Source: an uncultured Bacillota bacterium
GTDB lineage: Bacteria; Bacillota_I; Bacilli_A; RFN20; CAG-826
DNA length: 10,039 nt
NCBI GenBank assembly: GCA_946623775.1
Contig: CAMORJ010000053.1
Span: 1 to 10,039 of the forward strand
Direction: 5' to 3'
Shown: positions 1 through 6,246 of the stretch, piece after piece
How the letters are laid out: each line of letters begins with the position of its first letter
Numbering within the stretch: position 1 is the first letter of the stretch
The notes under the pieces: generated by a model
What the model saw: only the letters and a program-made list of their open reading frames with translations
Told to the model about the DNA's origin: nothing
Databases searched by the model: none
Made by a program: the position numbers and the translations under genes

Positions 1-1
1 G

Positions 2-304
2 TTTTCCTTAATAAGGAAACTTCACAAAGGGGGTCTGAAAGGCCTATACTTAGGCCTGGCCGCAGCCTTGTTGACTGTGGTGCACACTGTTTTGGTCTTC
101 GGCGACCTCCTCGTATTCTTCCCTGCTGAAGTGGGCGGACTGCTTGCTAGCACCAGCCCAATCGCAGAAGGAACCAAGCTCACATTCCTTCTGGTCATCG
201 CGATCGGAATGAGCGGAGAGGCAGCATTGTCCGCAGTATTGATCCCACCTCTAACACTTGCCGTCTCAAAAGCAGCGCCCCGTTTGGTAAAACAATCAGC
301 TTAA
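2..304 (+). CDS. C-terminal part of a multi-pass membrane protein, possibly an ECF transporter S component (5' end outside the window)
   Basis: The reading frame is open from base 2 to the TAA at 302-304 with no internal stop, so this is the last ~100 residues of a longer protein and not a small gene starting at the TTG at 68. A basic stretch (RKLHKGGLKG) is followed by hydrophobic segments: one around AAALLTVVHTVLVFGDLLVFF, one around FLLVIAIGMSGEAALSAVLIPPL, and a short basic tail. A closing helix of the type 'E-A-x-L-S-A-V-L-I-P-P-L' resembles the end of S components of ECF vitamin transporters (the FolT/PanT kind). That resemblance is remembered, not searched, and the substrate cannot be told. 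Only 16 nt separate it from pepV, whose ribosome binding site overlaps this stop codon, so they may be co-transcribed. Membrane protein: fairly sure; ECF assignment: tentative. Confidence 0.5.
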   Translation, partial: FSLIRKLHKGGLKGLYLGLAAALLTVVHTVLVFGDLLVFFPAEVGGLLASTSPIAEGTKLTFLLVIAIGMSGEAALSAVLIPPLTLAVSKAAPRLVKQSA

Positions 305-320
305 GGAGTCTTTCACCATC

Positions 321-1694
321 ATGCCCAATTTCAAGAAATTAGCGAAGACGTATGAGCGCAACGCCGTCATCGCCTTGCAGGAACTCGTCCACAGGAAATC
401 CGTCTACGACGCAACGACCATCTCGGATGGCGCACCGTTTGGCGCCGGCGTCAAATCGGCGCTCGATTACGTCGCCCAATTAGGCCGCGAATACGGCTTT
501 GAAGTCGATACATGCAAAGGCTATTGCACCGAACTCAGTTTCGGCAGCGAAGGCCCGCTCATCGGCATTTACGCCCATTCCGATGTCGTTCCCGTCTCCG
601 GGCAATGGAGAAGCGGCCCTTTCGATGCGAAAATCGAAGGCGAAGGCAAAGACGCTAAGATGATTGGCCGTGGCACAAGCGACGACAAAGGACCCCTCAT
701 CGCCGCGCTTTACGCCATGAAGCTCCTTAAGGACAACAACCTCATCAACGGCTTCCGCGTCCGCCTTGTCACTGGCGGAGACGAAGAAAGGGGCTCGGGA
801 TGCTTGGAGCATTATTTCCATGCTTTGAAGAAACCTGCTTCCGATTATGGTTTCACCCCTGATGCGGACTTCCCTCTCATCTATGCGGAAAAGGGTATTG
901 TCCGCGGAACCTTGTCCAGGAAGATCAATCTTGATCCCATCATCGCGATCGATGGAGGCGTCGTCAGCAATGCCGTCTGCGACCGCATCGTGATCACCAT
1001 CAAGAAGGACAAAAAGTTCGAAGAGCATTTCAAATCCGCCAAAATCGATGGAAGCGTATCCGATTTGGGTGAGATCATGTTCGTCACCTACAAAGGCAAA
1101 TCCGCCCACGGCTCCATGCCTCATATGGGCGTCAACGCCGCGGCGATCGCTTTCGCTGATTTGGGCGAATTCTATGAGAATCCATTCCTGCTTCAACTAG
1201 CCAAGGTCATCGGCGATGCCAATGGGGTTAGCTTCGGCGGCAATCAGGTTTCTCCCGAACTTGGCGATTGCACCTATAACTACGGCATCTTCTCCTATGA
1301 CTCCAAGGAGAACCTCTCCATCAGCTTGGACTTCCGCTTTGGAGAATCCGCCAAACCCGAAGAGTGCATCAAACTTTTGGAGAAAGCGGTGCAGATGGGA
1401 ATTGAGATCAATTCCAAATCGAAGCTCCTTCTCTTCGATAAAAAGAGCCCCCTTGTCGCGACTTTGATGAAATCCTATAAGAGGATGACCCATCGCTTCT
1501 TCGATAAGCCCATCGCCATCGGCGGCGGAACCTATGCCAAAGAAGCGGAGAACTGCGTCGCCTATGGCTCTGCTTTCCGTGAGCATCCCGGCGATATCCA
1601 CTCTCCCAACGAATACATCTATCTCGACGATCTGTATAAGCAAATCGCCATCTACGCCGATGCGATTTACTCCTTGGGGCAGTTGAAAAAGTGA
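321..1694 (+). CDS. pepV: Dipeptidase PepV-like, M20 family zinc peptidase
   Basis: Cytoplasmic di-zinc aminopeptidase-type dipeptidase, which releases amino acids from dipeptides late in peptide use. The 457 residues fit the family (about 460-470). All metal and catalytic positions of the PepV/M20 fold can be read: H86 and D88 in AHSDVVP, bridging D121 in GRGTSDDKG, catalytic E155 and ligand E156 in GGDEERGSG, D181 in TPDADFP, and the C-terminal ligand H427 in GDIHSPNE. A lid/dimerisation insert lies between about residues 195 and 400, including the HGSMPH motif. There is no signal peptide. The ATG follows TAAGGAG at 302-308, which overlaps the previous stop; the 12-nt spacing is rather long. 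Its TGA (1692-1694) overlaps the GTG start of trmB, so the two are translationally coupled. Family is clear; the exact substrate range is inferred. Confidence 0.93.
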   Translation: MPNFKKLAKTYERNAVIALQELVHRKSVYDATTISDGAPFGAGVKSALDYVAQLGREYGFEVDTCKGYCTELSFGSEGPLIGIYAHSDVVPVSGQWRSGPFDAKIEGEGKDAKMIGRGTSDDKGPLIAALYAMKLLKDNNLINGFRVRLVTGGDEERGSGCLEHYFHALKKPASDYGFTPDADFPLIYAEKGIVRGTLSRKINLDPIIAIDGGVVSNAVCDRIVITIKKDKKFEEHFKSAKIDGSVSDLGEIMFVTYKGKSAHGSMPHMGVNAAAIAFADLGEFYENPFLLQLAKVIGDANGVSFGGNQVSPELGDCTYNYGIFSYDSKENLSISLDFRFGESAKPEECIKLLEKAVQMGIEINSKSKLLLFDKKSPLVATLMKSYKRMTHRFFDKPIAIGGGTYAKEAENCVAYGSAFREHPGDIHSPNEYIYLDDLYKQIAIYADAIYSLGQLKK

Positions 1695-2317
1695 GGGCGA
1701 GAAAGAAAAGCTGGGCCGAGCCATACCTTGAAGCCCATGGCGAATTGGTCATAGGGGAAATCGATCCCTCTTCCGACTTTTTCCTTTCCTCTCCCAAATA
1801 TCTTGAAATCGGAATCGGCAAAGGGGATTTCATCCTGCAGATGGCATCTGCCCATCCTGGGTGCTATCTCGGCTTAGAAAGGGATTCCAACGTCTTGGCC
1901 GTCGCGGCGAAGAAAGTGGTGGAGGCCTCTTTTGAGAACCGCATCCATTTGATGCTCGTTGATTTCGACGATGCCTATGAATCTTTGAGCCAATTGAGGT
2001 TCGACGTCATTTTCTTGAACTTCTCCGACCCATGGCCGAAAAAACGCCACTGGAAAAGAAGACTGACGGAGAGAAAGCGCCTCGCGAATATCGTTTCGCT
2101 TCTGGAAGACGATGGCGAGATCCGCGTTAAAACCGACAACCAATCCCTATATCAATTCACTTTAGAAGAGGCTGAGGCCGATGGCTTGGACATTGTCGTC
2201 TCGGAGGAGAATTACGAATTCGATTCCGCCCACGACGCCATGAGTGAGTACGAATCCCGCTTCCGCGGCTTAGGCAACCCCATCTACCGCATCATCTTGA
2301 AAAAGAAGGTCAAGTAA
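1691..2317 (+). CDS. trmB: tRNA (guanine-N7-)-methyltransferase TrmB
   Basis: Uses S-adenosylmethionine to make 7-methylguanosine at position 46 in the variable loop of tRNA; cytoplasmic. The 208 residues are of normal length. The N terminus MRARKKSWAE is the basic start typical of the family. The SAM-binding motif EIGIGKGDF lies at 39-47 and the acidic ribose-binding site at GLERD (61-65). The family signature NFSDPWPKKRHWKRRL is at 110-125, TDN at 148-150 and the E-Y-E element at 186-188. The start is a GTG inside the sequence GTGA, which also holds the pepV stop; the MRxRKK beginning argues for this start and no better ATG lies nearby. Second gene of a compact pepV-trmB-ytpR operon; the next ATG follows its stop by 1 nt. 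Confidence 0.95.
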   Translation: MRARKKSWAEPYLEAHGELVIGEIDPSSDFFLSSPKYLEIGIGKGDFILQMASAHPGCYLGLERDSNVLAVAAKKVVEASFENRIHLMLVDFDDAYESLSQLRFDVIFLNFSDPWPKKRHWKRRLTERKRLANIVSLLEDDGEIRVKTDNQSLYQFTLEEAEADGLDIVVSEENYEFDSAHDAMSEYESRFRGLGNPIYRIILKKKVK

Positions 2318-2318
2318 C

Positions 2319-2909
2319 ATGGAGCTATTCCATAACTGCATACACGGCGAAGACATCCTATTCGTCATTTTCGATCCCGATGCAATCCCCGATAAAACTG
2401 AAAAGAAGGGGGACGTGTATGCGTTATATAAAGGAGAAGAGCTTGTTGGATATAATTTCTTCTCCTTCCATGACCTCGTCAAAACCAAGGAAAAAGGATT
2501 GATCGTCAGCCCAAACGATAAGCTGATTGATGTGTTGAATTTCCGCTTAGGCTATCTTGGATTGCCCCTTTTGCCTTACGTTCGCAATTCCTATTTCAAA
2601 GCCGCAAAGGTGGTGGATATCAAAGATCATCCATCCAATGGCAGAACCAAAGTCGTAACCCTAAATCTCGGAGATGGGAATGTGGCTGCCGTCACCAAAT
2701 ATGCCAACTTCGGCATTGGCGATATGTTGGTGGTTCTGATCGATAAAGGCTTCCGCTTCAATGGAACCGTCTTCCATGGCGGCATTGAAAAAGGAATTCG
2801 ATTCGACGCGGAGATTTGCTCCGCTTCCGATTTGCGTCTAGGCGATGAATCCAATGCGGCTTTCGTCATCGACGGATATGAGCCGGGCGATGATTTCTTC
2901 TTGAAATGA
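2319..2909 (+). CDS. ytpR: YtpR-like protein with C-terminal tRNA-binding (OB-fold) domain
   Basis: The 196 residues match the two-part layout of Bacillus YtpR (about 200 aa): an N-terminal DUF4479-type domain (about 1-88) and an EMAP/Arc1p-like OB-fold tRNA-binding domain (about 92-196). The second begins YFKAAKVVDIKDHPSNGRTK, equivalent to the usual 'V-x-x-I-x-x-H-P' entry strand, and ends EICSASDLRL, equivalent to 'ICSAKEL'. The role of the family is not firmly established; relatives are beta-subunit-like fragments of phenylalanyl-tRNA synthetase and free tRNA-binding proteins. The usual 'R-G-V-x-S-x-G-M' segment before ICS reads K-G-I-R-F-D-A-E here, so RNA contacts may differ. It lies 1 nt after trmB with only a weak Shine-Dalgarno (AGAAGG inside trmB), consistent with coupled translation. 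A terminator follows at 2989. Confidence 0.85.
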   Translation: MELFHNCIHGEDILFVIFDPDAIPDKTEKKGDVYALYKGEELVGYNFFSFHDLVKTKEKGLIVSPNDKLIDVLNFRLGYLGLPLLPYVRNSYFKAAKVVDIKDHPSNGRTKVVTLNLGDGNVAAVTKYANFGIGDMLVVLIDKGFRFNGTVFHGGIEKGIRFDAEICSASDLRLGDESNAAFVIDGYEPGDDFFLK

Positions 2910-2988
2910 CGCTTGCTGCTGAAAGATTTGCAACATTATTGTAAAAATCGTTCATTATATCGAATGATTAATAGCGGTAAATATCAGT

Positions 2989-3017
2989 AAAAGTTCCGAT
3001 TAATTGGGAACTTTTTT
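2989..3017 (+). terminator. Intrinsic terminator of the pepV-trmB-ytpR operon
   Basis: A perfect 9-bp stem (AAAAGTTCC at 2989-2997 with GGAACTTTT at 3007-3015) and a 9-nt loop run into six T residues (3012-3017). It lies about 80 nt after the ytpR stop. No other feature is seen in 2910-2988. Confidence 0.85.
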
Positions 3018-3018
3018 G

Positions 3019-3040
3019 TTTTTGAAAATTTTTTCAAAAA
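3019..3040. repeat. AT-rich palindrome upstream of the LacI-type repressor promoter
   Basis: TTTTTGAAAA (3019-3028) and TTTTCAAAAA (3031-3040) are exact reverse complements around a 2-bp centre. It starts 2 nt after the preceding terminator and ends 27 nt before the -10 box of the next gene, where an UP element or a regulator site would lie. It could also be only a run of A and T tracts, which form such palindromes easily. Confidence 0.4.
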
Positions 3041-3044
3041 AAGG

Positions 3045-3073
3045 TGTTAATTTAGGATGTTAATAAGTACAAT
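3045..3073 (+). promoter_or_regulatory. Probable promoter of the LacI-type repressor
   Basis: The -10 box TACAAT is at 3068-3073, 26 nt before the ATG. The best -35 position at 17-nt spacing is TGTTAA (3045-3050), a poor match to TTGACA. The gene lies between two terminators, so it needs its own promoter and this is the best candidate. Confidence 0.5.
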
Positions 3074-3086
3074 AAGAGCGCTTACA
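3072..3086. promoter_or_regulatory. Candidate LacI/CcpA-type operator (cre-like) at the repressor's own start site
   Basis: The 15-mer ATAAGAGCGCTTACA has the palindromic core AGCGCT with a central CG (3079-3080), as expected for LacI-family operators. It agrees with the cre consensus WTGNAANCGNWNNCW except at two conserved positions (A for G at the third, G for A at the fifth). It overlaps the last bases of the -10 box and the expected transcription start, so binding there would block RNA polymerase. Autoregulation is an inference from position and symmetry. Confidence 0.45.
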
Positions 3087-3099
3087 AGGGGGTGTGTTT

Positions 3100-4104
3100 A
3101 TGAATAATATGAAAGATAGGGTCACGATCTACCAAGTGGCCAAAGCGGCAGGGGTATCTCTAGCGACCGTAAGCCGCGTCATCAACAAGCAGGGCTCCGT
3201 CACCCCGGAGACCAGGAAGAAAGTCGAGGACACCATTGCCCGTCTCGGCTATCGTCCCTCTGGACTTGCCCAGGCCCTTGCCACCAACCGCACGACCTAT
3301 ATCGGCGTCATCGTCCCGAGCGCCAATTATGTTTATCTGGCCAATTTCCTCAACGGCGTCACCGAAACCGCCAAAGAGAAAGGCTTGGTTTTGACTCTTC
3401 TCACCACGGGGCATTCCCGCGATGAGGCTTTGTCGATGATCGAGAAGGTTATTTCCTCCCATGCCGACGGGGCCATCATCTTTGATGACCAGCTCAATCC
3501 AGACGATGTCCAGAAGATCTCTTCCTATAACGTACCGACCGTCGTCGTTGACCGCACCGTGACTGGAAACAAGATCGGATGCGTCCGCTTCAATTACGAT
3601 GATGCGTTGCGTCACGTCATCACCTCCTACTACGAAAAAGGCGGCGACAAGGAAGCTTATTTCCTTCACGTCCACAACGCTGGACGTTTGCTATCCCGCT
3701 GCGAATCCACTTATGTGTCCGCGTTAGAAAACCTTGGCAGAAAGGTCAACGTCATCAACTCCGATGATTCGTACACGCGTACATATATGGATTTTAAGAA
3801 GTATTTCAAAACGATTCATGGCGGTCTGTTCATCTGCTATCGCGATTCCATCGCAGCCGCGGTCATGAACGCCGCGATCGATTCTGGGCTAAACGTTCCA
3901 AACGATGTCGAAATCCTCTCCATCGTCGGAACCAAATACGCCCATATCTTCCGCCCGACCCTCTCCACGATGAATATCGACATGCAGGAAGTAGGCCGCA
4001 GGGCGATGTTCATGCTGACTGACCTCTTATCCAATAACCTCATCGATAAGATTTCCTCCTTCGATGCTGAATTCATCCAAGGCGGATCGATGATCGTCCG
4101 CTGA
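3100..4104 (+). CDS. LacI/GalR-family transcriptional repressor, CcpA-like
   Basis: DNA-binding regulator of 334 residues, the normal family length. The N-terminal helix-turn-helix is TIYQVAKAAGVSLATVSRVIN (about 9-29), followed by ETRKKVEDTIARLGYRP and the hinge helix ending ALAT (62). This part is very close to CcpA as I recall it. The rest (about 66-330) is a periplasmic-binding-protein-like effector domain with the closing 'RPTLSTMNID' segment. The usual 'GFDD/GFDN' motif before it reads SIVGTKY, so effector or HPr-Ser-P binding cannot be assumed. ATG 3100 is preferred because GGGGG at 3088-3092 is a well-placed ribosome binding site; the in-frame GTG at 3094 overlaps it. It is monocistronic between terminators with no sugar genes beside it, which fits a global regulator better than a local one, but this is not proven. 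Confidence 0.88.
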   Translation: MNNMKDRVTIYQVAKAAGVSLATVSRVINKQGSVTPETRKKVEDTIARLGYRPSGLAQALATNRTTYIGVIVPSANYVYLANFLNGVTETAKEKGLVLTLLTTGHSRDEALSMIEKVISSHADGAIIFDDQLNPDDVQKISSYNVPTVVVDRTVTGNKIGCVRFNYDDALRHVITSYYEKGGDKEAYFLHVHNAGRLLSRCESTYVSALENLGRKVNVINSDDSYTRTYMDFKKYFKTIHGGLFICYRDSIAAAVMNAAIDSGLNVPNDVEILSIVGTKYAHIFRPTLSTMNIDMQEVGRRAMFMLTDLLSNNLIDKISSFDAEFIQGGSMIVR

Positions 4105-4118
4105 CCCGATATGGCTCG

Positions 4119-4142
4119 AACCGCTCAGATTGAGCGGTTTTT
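4119..4142 (+). terminator. Intrinsic terminator of the LacI-type repressor gene
   Basis: A perfect 9-bp stem, AACCGCTCA (4119-4127) with TGAGCGGTT (4131-4139), closes a 3-nt loop and runs into a short T tract ending at 4142. It begins 15 nt after the stop codon. Confidence 0.88.
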
Positions 4143-4159
4143 AAGCTGTTTTCAAATAA

Positions 4160-4187
4160 TTGCGACCTTATTTACCAAAGGTAAAAT
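4160..4187 (+). promoter_or_regulatory. groESL promoter
   Basis: The -35 box TTGCGA (4160-4165) is separated by 16 nt from the -10 box TAAAAT (4182-4187). Transcription would start about 4194, at the left edge of the CIRCE element, the classical arrangement for HrcA control. Confidence 0.75.
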
Positions 4188-4193
4188 AGATTT

Positions 4194-4220
4194 TTAGCAC
4201 TCAAGACTTGAAAGTGCTAA
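4194..4220. promoter_or_regulatory. CIRCE operator for the heat-shock repressor HrcA
   Basis: TTAGCACTC (4194-4202), a 9-nt spacer and AAGTGCTAA (4212-4220). The consensus is TTAGCACTC-N9-GAGTGCTAA, so only the first base of the right arm differs (A for G). It lies at the transcription start and in the leader of groES. It predicts an HrcA protein encoded elsewhere in the genome. Confidence 0.96.
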
Positions 4221-4265
4221 AAATATGGTTATCATTATTTGCGTACCCAAGAAAGGAATGTAATC

Positions 4266-4544
4266 ATGATCAAACCTTTGAATGATTATCTATTGTTGGA
4301 GAAACTCCCCAACGAAAAGAAAGTCGGCTCTTTGGTGCTCACCAGCGAAAAGAAAACCGGCAACGTTGCAACCGTCATTGCCGTCGGCCCAGGCAAAGTT
4401 CTGGAATCCGGCAAATTAGTACCGCCCTCCCTAAAGGAATTCCAGCGCGTCATCTACCGCGACTACGCCGGAACCGAATACGAAGACGGGGACCACAAGT
4501 ATCTCCTCATCAAGGAAGAGGATATCCTTGCCGTCATCGAATAA
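4266..4544 (+). CDS. groES: Co-chaperonin GroES (Cpn10)
   Basis: Heptameric lid of the GroEL folding chamber; cytoplasmic. The 92 residues start MIKPLNDYLLLEK, the standard family start. The GroEL-binding mobile loop is near 17-31 with the hydrophobic tripeptide LVL in GSLVLTSEKK. The core follows (VATVIAVGPGKV, VIYRDYAGTEYE) and the end is YLLIKEEDILAVIE. An in-frame TTG at 4239 would add nine residues (MRTQERNVI), but the AAAGGA at 4252-4257 lies inside that extension with ideal 8-nt spacing to ATG 4266, so the shorter protein is chosen. Transcribed from the CIRCE promoter with groL 18 nt downstream. Confidence 0.97.
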   Translation: MIKPLNDYLLLEKLPNEKKVGSLVLTSEKKTGNVATVIAVGPGKVLESGKLVPPSLKEFQRVIYRDYAGTEYEDGDHKYLLIKEEDILAVIE

Positions 4545-4562
4545 GAAAGGAAGCAATAGACT

Positions 4563-6182
4563 ATGGCAAAAGAAATTATTCTGGGAAAGCCCGCACGCGA
4601 CGCGATGATTGAAGGCGTCGATACGCTCGCCAATACCGTCAAACTGACGCTAGGCCCGAAAGGACGCAACGTCGTCTTGGACAAAGGGTATGGCAGTCCG
4701 CTCATCACCAACGACGGCGTCACCATCGCCAAGGAAATGGAACTCGAGAATCCATATGCCAACATGGGCGCCAAACTCGTCTATGAAGTCGCGAACAAGA
4801 CCAACGACGCGGCAGGCGATGGCACGACTACCGCGACCTTGCTCGCCCAAGCCATCATCCACCGCGGCATCAATTCCGTCGAAAAAGGCTGCAACCCGGT
4901 CTTCGTCCGTCAGGGCATTGAGCTCGCCGGCAAAGCCGTCGCCGCGGAATTGCTGAAACTCTCCCACCCAATCGACACCAATGAGGATATCCAGTCCGTC
5001 GCGACCATCTCCTCTGGCGATCCCGCAATCGGCGCCCTCATCGCCCGCGCTATGGCGGCGGTTGGCAAAAACGGCGTTATCTCCGTCGATGATTCCAAAG
5101 GCATCGAAGACGAACTCTCCATCACCCAAGGCTTGGAGTTCGATAAAGGCTACATCTCCCCGTATATGGTCTCCGACCGCGAGAAGATGGTCGCCGAGCT
5201 CGAAGATGCTTACGTCATGGTCACCGACCAGAAGATCTCTTCGGTCAATGACATCGTCCCGCTTCTCCAGGCTGTGGTCGATTCCCATCGCCCGCTCCTT
5301 ATCATCGCTGAAGACCTCGATGCCGATGTCACCTCGACCATCGTCGTCAACAAGCTCCGCGGCACCTTCAATGTCGTCGCGGTGAAAGCCCCTGAATTCG
5401 GCGATGCGCAGAAGGCCGCATTGCAGGATATTGCCATCACCACCGGCGCGAAGTTCTATTCCAAAGACCTATCGATGGCCTTGAAGGATATGACCATCGA
5501 AGACCTCGGCTATGTCAAGAAAGTCACCGTCAAGAAAGACAAGACCATCCTTGTCGGCGGCGAAGGCGACAAAGCCGAAATCGAAGCCCGCATCGCTGAA
5601 CTCCAGAAGCAGATGGAACTCTCCAGCAGCGAATACGATAAGAAGGCCCTTGCCAAACGTATCGCCAAGCTCTCCGATGGCGTCGCCGTCTTGAAAGTCG
5701 GCGCCCTCACCGAATCCGAACTCAAAGAGAAGAAGCTCCGCATCGAAGATGCCCTCAACGCGACCAAAGCCGCCGTTTCCGAAGGCATCGTCATCGGTGG
5801 TGGAGCCGCCCTCACCGAGGTTTACAAAGCCCTCAAGAAGACGCTTAAGTCCGATGTTCCCGATGTTCAGAAAGGCATCGATGCGGTTCTCGAATCCCTT
5901 TATGAGCCGCTTCGCCAGATCGCCGAGAACGCCGGTTTCGAACCCGAGGAGATCGTCGAACTCCAGAAGGTCGCCAAGCCTAACTTCGGCTTCGATGCCA
6001 AGAATGGCGTTTGGGTCGATATGCTTGAGGCTGGAATCGTTGACCCGACCAAAGTCACTCGTTCCGCCATCCTCAACGCCTCTTCCATCGCTGCGCTATT
6101 CGTCACAACCGAAGCAGCAGTGACTGAAATCAAAGAGAAAAATCCTGCTCCCGTTCCGCAAATGGGCGGGGACATGTATTGA
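4563..6182 (+). CDS. groL: Chaperonin GroEL (Cpn60/HSP60)
   Basis: ATP-driven folding chamber working with GroES; cytoplasmic. The 539 residues are near full length. Nucleotide-site elements are present: TLGPKGRNV (29-37), D51 in TNDGVTIAKE, GDGTTTAT (85-92), catalytic D396 in RIEDALNATKAAV and GGGAAL (412-417). The apical domain has FDKGYISPYMVSD. Two oddities: the segment normally APGFGDRRKAML reads APEFGDAQKAAL (276-287), and the C terminus is PQMGGDMY without the usual run of Gly-Gly-Met repeats. The ribosome binding site AAAGGAA (4546-4552) lies just after the groES stop. It shares the HrcA/CIRCE control of groES and ends before the hairpin at 6201. Confidence 0.98.
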   Translation: MAKEIILGKPARDAMIEGVDTLANTVKLTLGPKGRNVVLDKGYGSPLITNDGVTIAKEMELENPYANMGAKLVYEVANKTNDAAGDGTTTATLLAQAIIHRGINSVEKGCNPVFVRQGIELAGKAVAAELLKLSHPIDTNEDIQSVATISSGDPAIGALIARAMAAVGKNGVISVDDSKGIEDELSITQGLEFDKGYISPYMVSDREKMVAELEDAYVMVTDQKISSVNDIVPLLQAVVDSHRPLLIIAEDLDADVTSTIVVNKLRGTFNVVAVKAPEFGDAQKAALQDIAITTGAKFYSKDLSMALKDMTIEDLGYVKKVTVKKDKTILVGGEGDKAEIEARIAELQKQMELSSSEYDKKALAKRIAKLSDGVAVLKVGALTESELKEKKLRIEDALNATKAAVSEGIVIGGGAALTEVYKALKKTLKSDVPDVQKGIDAVLESLYEPLRQIAENAGFEPEEIVELQKVAKPNFGFDAKNGVWVDMLEAGIVDPTKVTRSAILNASSIAALFVTTEAAVTEIKEKNPAPVPQMGGDMY

Positions 6183-6200
6183 TTCTCGAACGAAAAAATG

Positions 6201-6238
6201 AAAATCGCGACCTCAATTTCAATGAGGCCGCGATTTTT
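6201..6238. terminator. Bidirectional intrinsic terminator between groL and the M6 protease gene
   Basis: A 15-bp stem (6201-6215 with 6223-6237) around a 7-nt loop. The only non-pair on the plus-strand RNA is A6210 with C6228; on the minus-strand RNA the same position is a G-U pair. Plus RNA runs into T5-G-T4; minus RNA runs into TTTTCATTTTTT. It lies 18 nt after the groL stop and 8 nt after the stop of the convergent protease gene. Confidence 0.88.
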
Positions 6239-6246
6239 GTTTTGGA

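Noticed and set aside
1..20. Inverted repeat GTTTTCCTTA/ATAAGGAAAC at the window edge, as a possible terminator
   Set aside because: It lies inside an open reading frame continuing to base 304, has one bulged T, and no T tract follows.
68..304. A 78-residue stand-alone gene starting with TTG
   Set aside because: The frame is open all the way to base 2 and the upstream codons encode a plausible loop and helix, so it is the tail of a larger gene.
480..1196. A 238-residue open frame on the minus strand inside pepV
   Set aside because: It is the mirror of pepV codon usage (rich in Asp, Ala, Gly, Phe) with no ribosome binding site or family motif. The long minus frames in groL (4650-5288) and in the repressor (3160-3675) are rejected for the same reason.
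4239..4265. N-terminally extended GroES starting at a TTG
   Set aside because: The ribosome binding site lies within this extension, and the family starts at the MIKPL Met at 4266.
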